Source: Rhizobium sp. Root483D2
GTDB lineage: Bacteria; Pseudomonadota; Alphaproteobacteria; Rhizobiales; Rhizobiaceae
NCBI RefSeq assembly: GCF_001426685.1
Contig: NZ_LMFB01000013.1
Span: 142,478 to 206,477, forward strand
Reading direction: 5' to 3'
DNA: 64,000 bases
Below are positions 28,636 through 37,760 of this stretch, in pieces. The position numbers and the translations under genes were made by a program. Position 1 is the first letter of the stretch. Each line of letters begins with the position of its first letter. Below the pieces are notes generated by a model. That model had not been told where the DNA came from and ran no database searches. It saw only the letters and a program-made list of their open reading frames with translations.

Positions 28636-30074
28636 GGCGTTCCCATTGCACCGGCGAGCACGAAGCCGGCGCCGATGGTCATGGTCACGAGGCTGCGCCA
28701 GTCGCGCATGATGAACACCACCGGATCCTCATGCAGCATGCCGCGGCGGGCCAGCATCCAGATGCGCAGGAGCATGTAGAGGACGAGCGGGCAAAGCGGC
28801 CAGAGCGCCCAGTCCAGCGTGTACATCTCCTGCATTTCCTTGCTGTGGATATAGAGCGCCAGAACCAGCGCCGAGGCGAAAGCCGAGGAGACGCCGGCCT
28901 GACCGACCATTTCGAAATCGACGGCCAGATAGCCGCGTCCAGGCACCTGGTTTCCATCGCGCCCGTCATATTCGTCGAGCTCGACATAGCGCTTGACCAG
29001 CGCCAGGCTGAGGAAAAAGAAGATGGAAAACGACAGAAGCCAGAAAGACAGCTCCGTGCCGGTGGCAGCCGAGCCTGCGATGATGCGGACCGTGTAGAGC
29101 CCGGCCAGCGTGAAGACATCGACCAGCAGCTTGCGCTTGAGCACGAATGTGTAGGCCGTCGTTGCCAGGGCGTAGAACCCGAGCACGAGGGCGAAATCAT
29201 AGGGCAGCACAGCCGTCAGCGACAGCGAGGCAAACAGAAGGCAGAGCGCGATCACCATGCCCATCGGCACCGACATCTGGCCGCTCGCCAGCGGCCGGTT
29301 GCGCTTCTTGGGATGGCGCCGGTCATTGGTGAGATCGGAGAGATCGTTGACCACGTAAACGGCAGAGGCCAGGAAACTGAACGCGAAGAAAGCCAGGATG
29401 ACATTGACCACCGCATCCATCTGCAGGATGTCGTGGTTGAGGACCATCGGCACGCCGATCAGCACGTTCTTGGCCCATTGATGCACGCGGATCGATTTTA
29501 AGGCGGCAAAACGGGATGTCTTGCCAAGATCGAGCCGTTCGGCATCATGGGCCCGGCGCCACTTTTCAGCTGCCGCATCCGGCGCAACCACAATCGCCTT
29601 GCGCGCGGCATCAAAGACCGGAACGTCATCGCGGCTGTTGCCCATATAGTCGAAACCGCCCTCGCCGAACTTTTCGATCAGCGTCTCGCGCTTGCGGCGG
29701 CTGGTAAGGTTGATATCCGTTGTGCTGTGGAGGACCGAGGAAAACGCGCCGGTATGGGCGGCAATCCCAAGTGCCACACTTTCGGCGGCCCCGGTGACGA
29801 GGATGATCTGGCGGCCGGTTTCGCGCTCGCGCGTCAGGCGCTTCAGGACGGCCTCGCGGTAAGGCCAATCGGCGGCCTTGCGTCCGGAGCGCGCCGCGAC
29901 CTCGTATTTCAGGCGCGCCTTGCCCTTCGACATCCAGAAAAGAACGGCAAATAACATCAACGGGTTGCGCAGGAGAATGATGGCCACGCCCTCCCAGAGC
30001 GTGTCTGCAGCAAGCAACGTTCCATCAAGATCGACGCACAGCGGAATATGCTGCGTTTCAGTTCGAGCATCCAT
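28632..30074 (-). CDS. HAD phosphatase - UbiA prenyltransferase fusion, DPPR-synthase-like
   Basis: A 480-residue two-domain protein. Residues 1-190 are a HAD hydrolase: nucleophile motif CVDLDGTLL (13-21), motif II LVTGAAES, and the Mg site GNSRDD (145-150). Residues 192-480 are a UbiA-type membrane domain with about eight or nine segments; the prenyl-diphosphate site reads VNDLSDLTNDRRHPKKRNRP (242-261), and a second conserved site is KRYVELDEYDGRDG (361-374). NDxxDxxxDxxHPxKxxRP is the pattern of decaprenyl-phosphate phosphoribosyltransferase (Rv3806c). The fused HAD could remove the 5-phosphate from the product. First gene of the run, so it probably carries the operon promoter in 30075-30201. 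Confidence 0.86.
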   Translation of the reverse strand: MDARTETQHIPLCVDLDGTLLAADTLWEGVAIILLRNPLMLFAVLFWMSKGKARLKYEVAARSGRKAADWPYREAVLKRLTRERETGRQIILVTGAAESVALGIAAHTGAFSSVLHSTTDINLTSRRKRETLIEKFGEGGFDYMGNSRDDVPVFDAARKAIVVAPDAAAEKWRRAHDAERLDLGKTSRFAALKSIRVHQWAKNVLIGVPMVLNHDILQMDAVVNVILAFFAFSFLASAVYVVNDLSDLTNDRRHPKKRNRPLASGQMSVPMGMVIALCLLFASLSLTAVLPYDFALVLGFYALATTAYTFVLKRKLLVDVFTLAGLYTVRIIAGSAATGTELSFWLLSFSIFFFLSLALVKRYVELDEYDGRDGNQVPGRGYLAVDFEMVGQAGVSSAFASALVLALYIHSKEMQEMYTLDWALWPLCPLVLYMLLRIWMLARRGMLHEDPVVFIMRDWRSLVTMTIGAGFVLAGAMGTP

Positions 30075-30201
30075 AAGATCAAACCCCGAGAATATATGCC
30101 CGGAACAGTCCCACGATCAGCTTTCCAAATAGCAAACAGCGCTTGAGGCAGCGTTTCAAATTGCTGCGTTGGTTAATGAATCGCGGATATATTTCCCATC
30201 C

Positions 30202-31086
30202 TCAATCCAGCCCGATCCAGTTTAGCGCATCGCGCCAGTCCGTCATGCGCACGGGCGTTCCATGCGAGCCGGTTTGAAACAGAACCATGCGGCTCGGATA
30301 TTTCGCCGTCTTCAACGACCGGTAAAGCGCGATCTGATCGGCTGCCGGGTAGACGCTGTCGGCACTGCCATGGCTGAAGAAGACCGGCAGTTTTCTCTTG
30401 TAAGCCGCACTCTTCATAAACGCCGGATCCGCCGGACCGCCCATGATCATCATGCCTTTCAGGGATGCAACCGCCTGCTTGTCGCGCGTGATGCCCCAGC
30501 AGATGAAGCTGCCCATCGAGGCGCAGGCAAGGACCACCGGGCGGCCCGGTGATTGCTGGCGCGCATAGGCAATCAGCCCGGCAATATCGGCAACGCCGGC
30601 ATCGTCGAAAAAGCGGATGCTCGGGGCGTAGTAGACACCGCCATTATCGACGGCGAGGTTCTTCAGGCGGTTGAAATTGCCGCCGAACGACCAGTCATTG
30701 GCACCGAGCCGCCGGTCCCCGCCCCGGCCGTGGATGAAGATGACGGTGAATGCGGCGCCGCTGGCAGAACCGGTGCGCGTGACATCGAGCGGCCTTGATC
30801 CGACAGCCAGCGTCTCGTTCGCCTGCGCGCCCTTGACACCGAGCGAGACGTAGGCGCGCTTTGCCCGCCGTTCCGGTTCCTGGTCGCGGCCATTGATATC
30901 GCGCATTTCCTGATAATCGACGACGCGGTAATCGCCACCATCGGCTGTTTCGAGCACGGTGCCATAGGAAAACAGCGCGTCCTTGTAGGGTTTCAGCGGC
31001 GCTGCCTTAGCCGGGACCGCAAGCGCGATGGCGGCTATGCAGGTGAAAAAGACGCGATGGATCAAATGAGCTGTGGACAGGTGCAT
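30202..31086 (-). CDS. exported alpha/beta-hydrolase-fold protein
   Basis: A 294-residue protein with a signal peptide (FFTCIAAIALAVPAKA). It has the alpha/beta-hydrolase features FIHGRGGDRR (oxyanion region), a nucleophile elbow written ACASMGS (GxSxG variant with Ala at the first position), and a C-terminal HGSADSVYPAADQ (Asp) and GSHGTPV (His). Periplasmic esterase or peptidase activity is likely; the substrate is unknown. I chose ATG 31086, with GAGGAAC upstream, over 31140. It is 127 bases upstream of the HAD-UbiA gene on the same strand and may or may not be part of that operon; it is divergent from parE. Confidence 0.8.
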   Translation of the reverse strand: MHLSTAHLIHRVFFTCIAAIALAVPAKAAPLKPYKDALFSYGTVLETADGGDYRVVDYQEMRDINGRDQEPERRAKRAYVSLGVKGAQANETLAVGSRPLDVTRTGSASGAAFTVIFIHGRGGDRRLGANDWSFGGNFNRLKNLAVDNGGVYYAPSIRFFDDAGVADIAGLIAYARQQSPGRPVVLACASMGSFICWGITRDKQAVASLKGMMIMGGPADPAFMKSAAYKRKLPVFFSHGSADSVYPAADQIALYRSLKTAKYPSRMVLFQTGSHGTPVRMTDWRDALNWIGLD

Positions 31087-31327
31087 CCGGAATGTTCCTC
31101 TTTTGATCCAAGCCTTGCCATCGGCGCTTCCGCAAAGCAACAGTTGCGGCTATTGAAGGCGTGATCGGCGATGAGCGCTTGCGGCCCGCGCCACAGGGCT
31201 GTCAAGGTCGCTTTCGCGCCAGGAATTTGGCAGAATTCCGGCGATTCGTGCAGACATTCATGACGGCTCAGTCCGCAGCCCTTCCCAGGCCTGAAGCCGC
31301 CACCACGGAAAGACATCAAAACAGACT

Positions 31328-33406
31328 ATGACCGACAGCAACGATCTCTTTTCAGCATTGCCCCTGGTGCCCAAGCCCGCGACGGATCCCGTCGTGCCGA
31401 AGCCGGTTGCCGCCAAACCCGTGGCGGCGCCCGTTGCAGAGCAGCGCAGCGGCGCTTCGACGGCGCTGAAGGCCGATACCGGCGATTATAACGCATCCGC
31501 CATCGAAGTGCTCGAGGGGCTGGAGCCGGTGCGCCGGCGTCCGGGCATGTATATTGGCGGCACCGACGAAAAGGCGCTGCACCATCTATTCGCCGAAGTC
31601 ATCGACAACTCGATGGACGAGGCGGTGGCGGGCCATGCCAATTTCATCGACGTGCATCTCGATGCTGAAGGCTGCCTGTCCGTCACCGATAACGGCCGCG
31701 GCATCCCGGTCGAGAACCATCCGAAATTTCCGGGCAAATCGACGCTCGAAGTGATCATGACCATCCTGCATGCGGGCGGCAAGTTTGACAGCAAGGTCTA
31801 CGAGACCTCAGGCGGTCTGCACGGCGTCGGCGTCTCGGTTGTCAACGCGCTCTCCGACATTCTCGAAGTCGAGGTCGCCCGCAACCGCAAGCTCTACCGC
31901 CAGCGCTTCTCACGCGGCATTCCGCAGGGCGGGCTGGAGGAGCTGGGCGACGTCCAGAACCGGCGCGGCACCAAGGTCAAATTTCATCCCGATCCGGAAA
32001 TCTTCGGGGCGCATGCCAAATTCGACCCGGCCCGGCTTTTCCGTATGGCGCGCTCCAAGGCCTATCTGTTCGGCGGCGTCGAAATCCGCTGGTCCTGCGA
32101 TCCGGCGCTGATCGAGGGCACGGAAACGCCGGAAAAGGCCGTGTTCCACTTCCCCGGCGGCCTGAAGGATTATCTTCAGGCGACCATGGGCAAGGAATTC
32201 ACCGTCACCCGCGAAATCTTTGCCGGCAAGACGGAAAAGACCGGCGGCCACGGTGCGCTTGAATGGGCGGTCACCTGGTACGGTGGCGACAGCATCGTGC
32301 ATTCCTATTGCAACACCATTCCCACCCCCGAAGGCGGCACGCATGAGGCGGGCTTCCGCATTGCGCTCACCAAGGGCCTGAAAGCCTATGCCGAGCTGAC
32401 GCAGAACAAGCGCGCGGCGATCGTAACCACCGAAGACGTGATGATTTCGGCGGCCGGCATGCTGTCTGTCTTCATCCGAGAACCGGAATTCGTCGGCCAG
32501 ACCAAGGACAAGCTGGCGACCGTCGAAGCCCAGCGTATCGTCGAGAACGCCCTGCGCGACCCGTTTGACCACTTTCTGGCCGACAATCCGCAGGAAGCCC
32601 ACAAGCTTCTCGAATGGGTGATCGAGCGTGCCGACGAACGGGTGCGCCGCCGCAAGGAAAAAGAGGTCACCCGTAAATCGGCGGTGCGCAAGCTGCGCCT
32701 GCCGGGCAAGCTTGCCGACTGCTCGCAGAATTCGGCAGAAGGCGCCGAACTGTTCATCGTCGAAGGCGATTCGGCTGGAGGTTCGGCCAAGCAGGCGCGC
32801 AACCGCTCCAACCAGGCAATCCTGCCATTGCGCGGCAAAATCCTCAACGTCGCCAGCGCCGGCCGCGAAAAACTCGGCGCCAACCAGCAGATCAGCGATC
32901 TCGTCCAGGCGCTCGGCTGCGGCACGCGCAGCAAATACCGCGAGGAAGACCTGCGCTACGAGCGCGTCATCGTCATGACCGATGCCGATGTCGACGGCGC
33001 CCATATCGCCTCGCTGCTGATCACCTTCTTCTATCAGGAAATGCCCGAACTCGTCCGGGGCGGCCATCTCTATCTCGCCGTTCCGCCGCTCTACCGCATT
33101 ACCCAAGGGGCAAAGACGCTTTATGCCCGCGACGACGCGCACCGGGTGGAACTGGTCGAGACGGAATTCAACGGCCGCGGCAAGATCGAAATCGGCCGCT
33201 TCAAGGGTCTGGGCGAAATGATGCCGGCGCAGCTGAAGGAAACCACGATGGATCCTTCCAAGCGCACGCTGCTGAAGGTCGCCATCGACGAGGTGGATTT
33301 CGAAGGCACGCGCGAAGCCGTCGATAACCTGATGGGCACCAAGGCCGACGCCCGCTTCCGCTTCATCCAGGAACGCGCGGTGTTTGCGGATAACCTGGAC
33401 ATCTGA
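31328..33406 (+). CDS. parE: DNA topoisomerase IV subunit B
   Basis: ATPase subunit of the decatenating type II topoisomerase. The 692-residue sequence has a Pro/Val-rich N-terminal extension of about 45 residues, then the GHKL ATPase domain (EVIDNSMDEA, DNGRGIPVENHPKF, GGLHGVGVSVVNALS), the transducer domain, and the Toprim domain (EGDSAGGSAKQARNRSNQAI, MTDADVDGAHI). The lack of a GyrB insertion and the total length favour ParE over GyrB. A strong terminator follows at 33453. Confidence 0.95.
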   Translation: MTDSNDLFSALPLVPKPATDPVVPKPVAAKPVAAPVAEQRSGASTALKADTGDYNASAIEVLEGLEPVRRRPGMYIGGTDEKALHHLFAEVIDNSMDEAVAGHANFIDVHLDAEGCLSVTDNGRGIPVENHPKFPGKSTLEVIMTILHAGGKFDSKVYETSGGLHGVGVSVVNALSDILEVEVARNRKLYRQRFSRGIPQGGLEELGDVQNRRGTKVKFHPDPEIFGAHAKFDPARLFRMARSKAYLFGGVEIRWSCDPALIEGTETPEKAVFHFPGGLKDYLQATMGKEFTVTREIFAGKTEKTGGHGALEWAVTWYGGDSIVHSYCNTIPTPEGGTHEAGFRIALTKGLKAYAELTQNKRAAIVTTEDVMISAAGMLSVFIREPEFVGQTKDKLATVEAQRIVENALRDPFDHFLADNPQEAHKLLEWVIERADERVRRRKEKEVTRKSAVRKLRLPGKLADCSQNSAEGAELFIVEGDSAGGSAKQARNRSNQAILPLRGKILNVASAGREKLGANQQISDLVQALGCGTRSKYREEDLRYERVIVMTDADVDGAHIASLLITFFYQEMPELVRGGHLYLAVPPLYRITQGAKTLYARDDAHRVELVETEFNGRGKIEIGRFKGLGEMMPAQLKETTMDPSKRTLLKVAIDEVDFEGTREAVDNLMGTKADARFRFIQERAVFADNLDI

Positions 33407-33452
33407 TCAAAGCGCTCACGAAGCGATTCAACATGCTGTCGAATTGAGTCAT

Positions 33453-33488
33453 GTTTCCGCTCCAAGCCATGGAGCGGAAACGGTTTTC
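33453..33488 (+). terminator. rho-independent terminator of parE
   Basis: GTTTCCGCTCC (33453-33463) and GGAGCGGAAAC (33471-33481) form a perfect 11-base stem, followed by GGTTTTC. It is 47 bases past the parE stop. Confidence 0.75.
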
Positions 33489-33505
33489 ACGCTCTCAAAT
33501 GCGCG

Positions 33506-33994
33506 TCAAACGATTGTCTTTTCCATGAAAATGCTCAGCGGATCCGGTTGATAGGAACCGAACGGGCCGGTCTCCACATAGCCTGCGGACTTATAGAGGC
33601 CGATGGCTTCCGGCTGATAGATGCCGGTTTCGAGCCGGATCGCCGACAGCCCGGTTTCACGGCCGTGACTTTCCAGATGCTCCAGCAGTTTGCGGCCGAT
33701 CTTCAGGCCGCGCGCCTTTGGATCGACGAACATGCGCTTGATCTCGGCGCTGCCATCGCCGGCATCCACCAGCGCGCAACAGCCGACAATATCGCCCTCA
33801 TGACGGGCGACGAAGAAGGAGACTGAGGGCTTTTCCAGCGTCGAGACATCGACCAGGTGATTGCTTTCGGGCGGATAGAGCGACTGCGCGTAAACGTCGG
33901 ATTGGTGGAGCAGGTTGAGAACTCCCGGCTGACGTGGCGATTCTTTTTCAATGGTTGGAGTCACTTGGCGTTGTTCCTTCACAGGTCGAGTCAT
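33506..33994 (-). CDS. GNAT-family N-acetyltransferase
   Basis: A 162-residue acetyltransferase with the acetyl-CoA loop VDPKARGLKIGRKLLEHLE (about residues 88-106), AEIKRMFV before it, and AIGLYKSAGYVETGPFG at the C-terminal end. The segment LYPPESNHLVDV near the N-terminus is typical of a subgroup annotated as GNAT without substrate. ATG 33994 is preceded by AAGGG; the frame is open to 34102. It converges on parE and diverges from the small cysteine-containing protein gene. Confidence 0.88.
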   Translation of the reverse strand: MTRPVKEQRQVTPTIEKESPRQPGVLNLLHQSDVYAQSLYPPESNHLVDVSTLEKPSVSFFVARHEGDIVGCCALVDAGDGSAEIKRMFVDPKARGLKIGRKLLEHLESHGRETGLSAIRLETGIYQPEAIGLYKSAGYVETGPFGSYQPDPLSIFMEKTIV

Positions 33995-34148
33995 ACCCTT
34001 GCCAGTTGACACTAAGAGCAGGCTTAAGAAAACGACAGACGCCAAATTTCGCCCCTTCCTGCCATCGTGCCGCCAAGGCGAGTGGAAACAAATTGTTTCC
34101 AACTTTTCCGGCTTCGCCTTACTTCCGGAGCAAACGGGCTTTTAAGAT

Positions 34149-34661
34149 TTGCGCACCGAGAATCGCTTCATGCAAAGGAGCGGTACCTCCCCCGTTTTTG
34201 GAGACATATTCGCGATGGTTCCTGCCTTGATCGTCATGACAATTCTCGGCTGCGACGACAGTGTCAGCCAATGCCACTACGTTTCGACGGTCAGCGGCAC
34301 CTGGCAGACGATTGCCACATGCGATGCGGAATCACAGAAGCAATTGCCGAAATTCTCCAACGCCAACTATCCGGTGATCGTCGCCGTCTGCGAAACATCA
34401 GGCGACACGATGGCCACGGCCAAGGACCCGGCCCCTGGCACGGCCACACCATCGGCGCTCGATCAGGCACACACGGTCACCGCCGATCCGGTGCCCACGC
34501 CGCCCGGAGCCGAGCAGCAAAGGCCAAGCCTGCCGCGCCGGACGCTGGCCATGGTGACGGGCGCCCTGCCCGATGGATCGACGCTGCGCAACGCCGTGAC
34601 GAAACCCGTCCATTATATCGAGGACGGCTATTCCTGGGTGGCGCGGAAATTTACCCGGTAG
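34149..34661 (+). CDS. hypothetical protein with N-terminal membrane or signal segment
   Basis: I do not recognise the family. Up to 170 residues; an ATG at 34215 (MVPALIVMTILGCDDSVSQC) would place a hydrophobic segment and a lipobox-like TILGC at the very N-terminus, which makes it the more natural start; GGAG lies 13 bases upstream. Four cysteines lie in the first half and the middle is Pro/Thr/Ala-rich. The C-terminus TLRNAVTKPVHYIEDGYSWVARKF looks conserved in style. Probably exported. Confidence 0.6.
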   Translation: MRTENRFMQRSGTSPVFGDIFAMVPALIVMTILGCDDSVSQCHYVSTVSGTWQTIATCDAESQKQLPKFSNANYPVIVAVCETSGDTMATAKDPAPGTATPSALDQAHTVTADPVPTPPGAEQQRPSLPRRTLAMVTGALPDGSTLRNAVTKPVHYIEDGYSWVARKFTR

Positions 34662-34674
34662 TTGAACGACCAGC

Positions 34675-35703
34675 CTAAACCAACCCGGCTGCTATCAGGC
34701 TTTCGGCGCTGGCGCGCACGGCTTCATCCTCCGGCCGGGGTTTCCATCCGAGCACGCGTTTGGCCTTTTCGTTCGATATGCGCGCGTCGCGGCCGAGCTC
34801 GCCGGCGATCAGTTTCAGACCGGGATCGAAATACGCTGCAAGTCCGGCAAGCCAGTTCGGCAGCACGAACTTTGGCAGTTTCTTGCCATAGGCCGGAAAA
34901 TCCCGTTTCAGCACGGCGACGATATCCTTGATCGACAATGCCTCGCCGGCAATGATGAACCGCTCGCCGGCAGCCTTCGGGACGGTCAAGGCCAGCACAT
35001 GCGCTTCTGCCGCATCGCGAACGTCAACAACAGGCACGCGGAAGTCCGGCATGGCGGGGTAACGGCCCTTCATCAGGCTCTGCACGAGGCCCACCGACGT
35101 GCCGGTTTCCGTGCCCAGGATAGGTCCGAGGATCATTCCGGGGTTGACGACGGCAAGTTCAAGACCGTTTTCGCGGGCAAAATCCCAGGCGGCGCGTTCG
35201 GCCAGCGTCTTCGACTTGTAATAGGGCGTCGCCAGAGGGCCATCCGGATCAGTCCAATCCTTTTCCGAAAAGGGCGCCCTGCCCGGCCCGTAGCTGATGG
35301 CGGCGATTGACGATGTCAAAACCACGCGGCGAACACCGGCTGCCTTTGCCGCCCGCAGCACCCGCAATGTTCCCTCTCGGGCCGGACGGATCAGGTCATC
35401 CTCGTTCTTCGGCACATGCGATGGAAAGGGAGATGCGGTATGGACGATGTAGGCGGCGCCCGTGAAAGCGGCGTCCCATCCGGCATCGGCGGTGAGATCG
35501 GCGGTGACGAAGGAGAGCTTTCCTTGAGCCGCACCATCGGCCGAGCGGATCGCCGCCTCGATGGCATCGGCCTTTTTCATGGATCGCAGGGTTCCGCGCA
35601 CCTCGTAACCCGCCTTCAACAGTTGCGCGGCGACATGACGGCCGAGAAAGCCGCCTATTCCGGTCACGGCGACCAGTCCTGCCCTATCATTATTCATCGC
35701 CAT
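34675..35703 (-). CDS. NAD(P)-dependent reductase, dihydroflavonol-reductase-like extended SDR
   Basis: A 342-residue extended SDR with VTGIGGFLGRHVAAQLLKAG at the N-terminus, an arginine-rich VRGTLRSMKKADA that favours NADPH, SSIAAISYGPG (Ser), and YYKSKTLAE (YxxxK). This group reduces aldehydes and ketones; the substrate is unknown. It converges with the small hypothetical gene, with 13 bases between stops. Confidence 0.88.
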   Translation of the reverse strand: MAMNNDRAGLVAVTGIGGFLGRHVAAQLLKAGYEVRGTLRSMKKADAIEAAIRSADGAAQGKLSFVTADLTADAGWDAAFTGAAYIVHTASPFPSHVPKNEDDLIRPAREGTLRVLRAAKAAGVRRVVLTSSIAAISYGPGRAPFSEKDWTDPDGPLATPYYKSKTLAERAAWDFARENGLELAVVNPGMILGPILGTETGTSVGLVQSLMKGRYPAMPDFRVPVVDVRDAAEAHVLALTVPKAAGERFIIAGEALSIKDIVAVLKRDFPAYGKKLPKFVLPNWLAGLAAYFDPGLKLIAGELGRDARISNEKAKRVLGWKPRPEDEAVRASAESLIAAGLV

Positions 35704-35802
35704 ACCCCTTATCCGCCGCTGCCACAGGTTACATGGTGCGTTTCATCAACCGTGTCAAAGGCACAGCGTTCGCAAAGGCTGGGTATGGAGCGCGCGTGGT
35801 GA

Positions 35803-36963
35803 TCAGGCGGCTTGCCGCGCCGCCAATTGCGCATAGTCGCGCGCCGTTTGGCGCTGCTCGGCGATGGTCAGCTTTTCGATGAGATCGGCAAGGCTGCCGG
35901 ATGCCTCCGAAATATGGCTTCTGCCACGCAATTTCGCCAGCAGGGCCGCCGAGATCGTTGCGGTCACCGCCGGCGAACCAGCCCGGTTTTCCTTGCGCCA
36001 GATCAGCACCGCCTCGGCAAACAGCGCGCTGACATCGCGGCCAAGACCCGCACTTTCGAACAGAGCGCGAATAGCGTGGATGCGGCCATCCGACAGGATC
36101 GAGCGCACCCGCTTGTTGGACACGGCGGTCAGGTTGACGATAGCACTTGCGAAGAAATCGACCTTGCCGGAACACAGGGCGTTGAGCAGAAAGGCCGGGG
36201 TCAGACGTCCTGTGACCCGGAGATGCTCGACGAGATTGGGGATCTGATCGGGACCGGCAGCGCCAGCCATGCCAACGGCGGCTTTATCGCAGGCTTCGCG
36301 GGTAATCCGCTCGACCCGGCGTTCGCCGATCGCGGCCTGCACGAGACCAAATCCGGACAATGCCGCTCCAACCTTTTCCACCAGCGCGTGGCGCGCGTCG
36401 GCCGGCAGATCGTCACGGTCGAGCAGCCGGTTGCGAACCGACCAGAGATGGCCGAGCCGGTCGCTGAGGCGCTTCAATGTCCGGCAGGAGAAGCGCGCCT
36501 GCTCGTTTTCGAGCAGGATCAGGACTTCCTCTTCGCCGCCGATTTCGGCGATCGCCGCAGCAACCGGCCGCGACATGGCCTGGCGGGCGGCAATCACCGC
36601 ACGGGTTTCCGGCGTTCCCTTGGCAGCAAGATCGACAAGGTCCATATCGTTGAGCACGGGAGAGCGGGAGATGACGGCATAGGCTGTTTCGGGCTGGTCT
36701 TCGGCCAGAGACAGGATGATCGAACGGGGAATGCGGGCGCAATCTGCAACGGCTTCGGCCAGCGCCAGACGGACTTTTGGCGAGGGATCGTCCAGCAGAA
36801 AGGTCATCGCCATTTCGGCGGCATGCTCGTCAAGCGTATTCATGTCCGCCGCAACGTAAGCGCGGCCCAACGCCTGGGCTGCCCGGACCCGATCGCCGGT
36901 TTTTGCAGTTTCGACCCAACGAAGAAATGCTTGAATGATCACCGACGCCTCACTACACACCAA
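35803..36963 (-). CDS. DUF2336 domain protein
   Basis: A helical-repeat protein of 386 residues (379 if the GTG at 36942, with GAGG just upstream, is used). The N-terminal half has HEAT-like phrases (RAAQALGRAYVAADM, DDPSPKVRLALAEAV, AKGTPETRAVIAARQAM) and matches DUF2336, a family common in alphaproteobacteria without an assigned function; some members occur with signalling genes. It is divergent from the CitE-like gene across 58 bases. Confidence 0.8.
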   Translation of the reverse strand: MVCSEASVIIQAFLRWVETAKTGDRVRAAQALGRAYVAADMNTLDEHAAEMAMTFLLDDPSPKVRLALAEAVADCARIPRSIILSLAEDQPETAYAVISRSPVLNDMDLVDLAAKGTPETRAVIAARQAMSRPVAAAIAEIGGEEEVLILLENEQARFSCRTLKRLSDRLGHLWSVRNRLLDRDDLPADARHALVEKVGAALSGFGLVQAAIGERRVERITREACDKAAVGMAGAAGPDQIPNLVEHLRVTGRLTPAFLLNALCSGKVDFFASAIVNLTAVSNKRVRSILSDGRIHAIRALFESAGLGRDVSALFAEAVLIWRKENRAGSPAVTATISAALLAKLRGRSHISEASGSLADLIEKLTIAEQRQTARDYAQLAARQAA

Positions 36964-37021
36964 CCAGCCACAATCACGGTGCTTCCTACGTTAGCGATCA
37001 AAGGTTTAAGATTGGTTCACC

Positions 37022-37750
37022 ATGTCCGTTAACCGCTTTGAAATGACGCTGCCGATCCTCTGCGTGGCACCGGATGTGCTGTCGCCGATGATCGATGCCT
37101 GCGCGGCGGCAACGGTGATCATCGATATCCGCAAGGATTGGCTTACGGGACGACTAGGCGCAGCGCAGGCTGCATCGGACGCAGCGCAGGCGATCCTTGC
37201 GCAGAGGCAGCCGCAAGCGGGCGCAACGCTGTTTCGCGTCGGCAGGCCGGATGACGAGGCGGGACAGGCGGCAATCGAGCGGCTGGTGGCGCTGCGGCCG
37301 CAGGGCTTTGTGCTTTCCGGCTGCAGCGGGGCCGCCGATATCCAGAAATTCGACGTCATGCTGCGGGTCGCCGAAGCCACTCAGGGGATCGAGCCGGGCG
37401 CCGTGGCGCTGGTGGCCGAGCTTGGCGAGGATACCGCGTTCATTCTCTCGGCAACGTCCTTCAAGGACGTCTCGCAGCGGCTGAAAGCGATCATTTTCGA
37501 TGGGCAAGGCGTGACGCGGGCTACGGCAAGCCAGGCGTACAATGGGGCGGCATCACGGGCCGGTGCACCGCTGCTTCTTGCGCGGGCAACGGCCGTCATC
37601 AAGGCGGCGCAGGCGGGCATTGCCTGTTACGAATTGCTTGAAGAGCAGGCGGATGATCCGCAGACGATGCGCGAGATTGCGCTTGCCGATGGTTTTTCCG
37701 GAGTTATCGCGCGCAACGCCGCGCAGCTGGCAGCGCTTGCCGGAGCGTAA
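37022..37750 (+). CDS. HpcH/HpaI-CitE-like TIM-barrel protein, probably inactive
   Basis: A 242-residue protein. The pattern LRPQGFVLSGCSGAADIQKFD...GAVALVAELGED...SQRLKAIIFDGQGVTRA tracks the citrate-lyase beta (CitE) barrel. CitE-type enzymes need an acidic metal site (ET near VALIE, and an Asp/Glu further on); the first appears here as AELGED and the arginine-rich substrate loop is not evident. So catalytic activity is doubtful, or the substrate differs. Assignment to the superfamily is by pattern and should be treated as tentative. Confidence 0.65.
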   Translation: MSVNRFEMTLPILCVAPDVLSPMIDACAAATVIIDIRKDWLTGRLGAAQAASDAAQAILAQRQPQAGATLFRVGRPDDEAGQAAIERLVALRPQGFVLSGCSGAADIQKFDVMLRVAEATQGIEPGAVALVAELGEDTAFILSATSFKDVSQRLKAIIFDGQGVTRATASQAYNGAASRAGAPLLLARATAVIKAAQAGIACYELLEEQADDPQTMREIALADGFSGVIARNAAQLAALAGA

Positions 37751-37760
37751 GGCACCTGCC

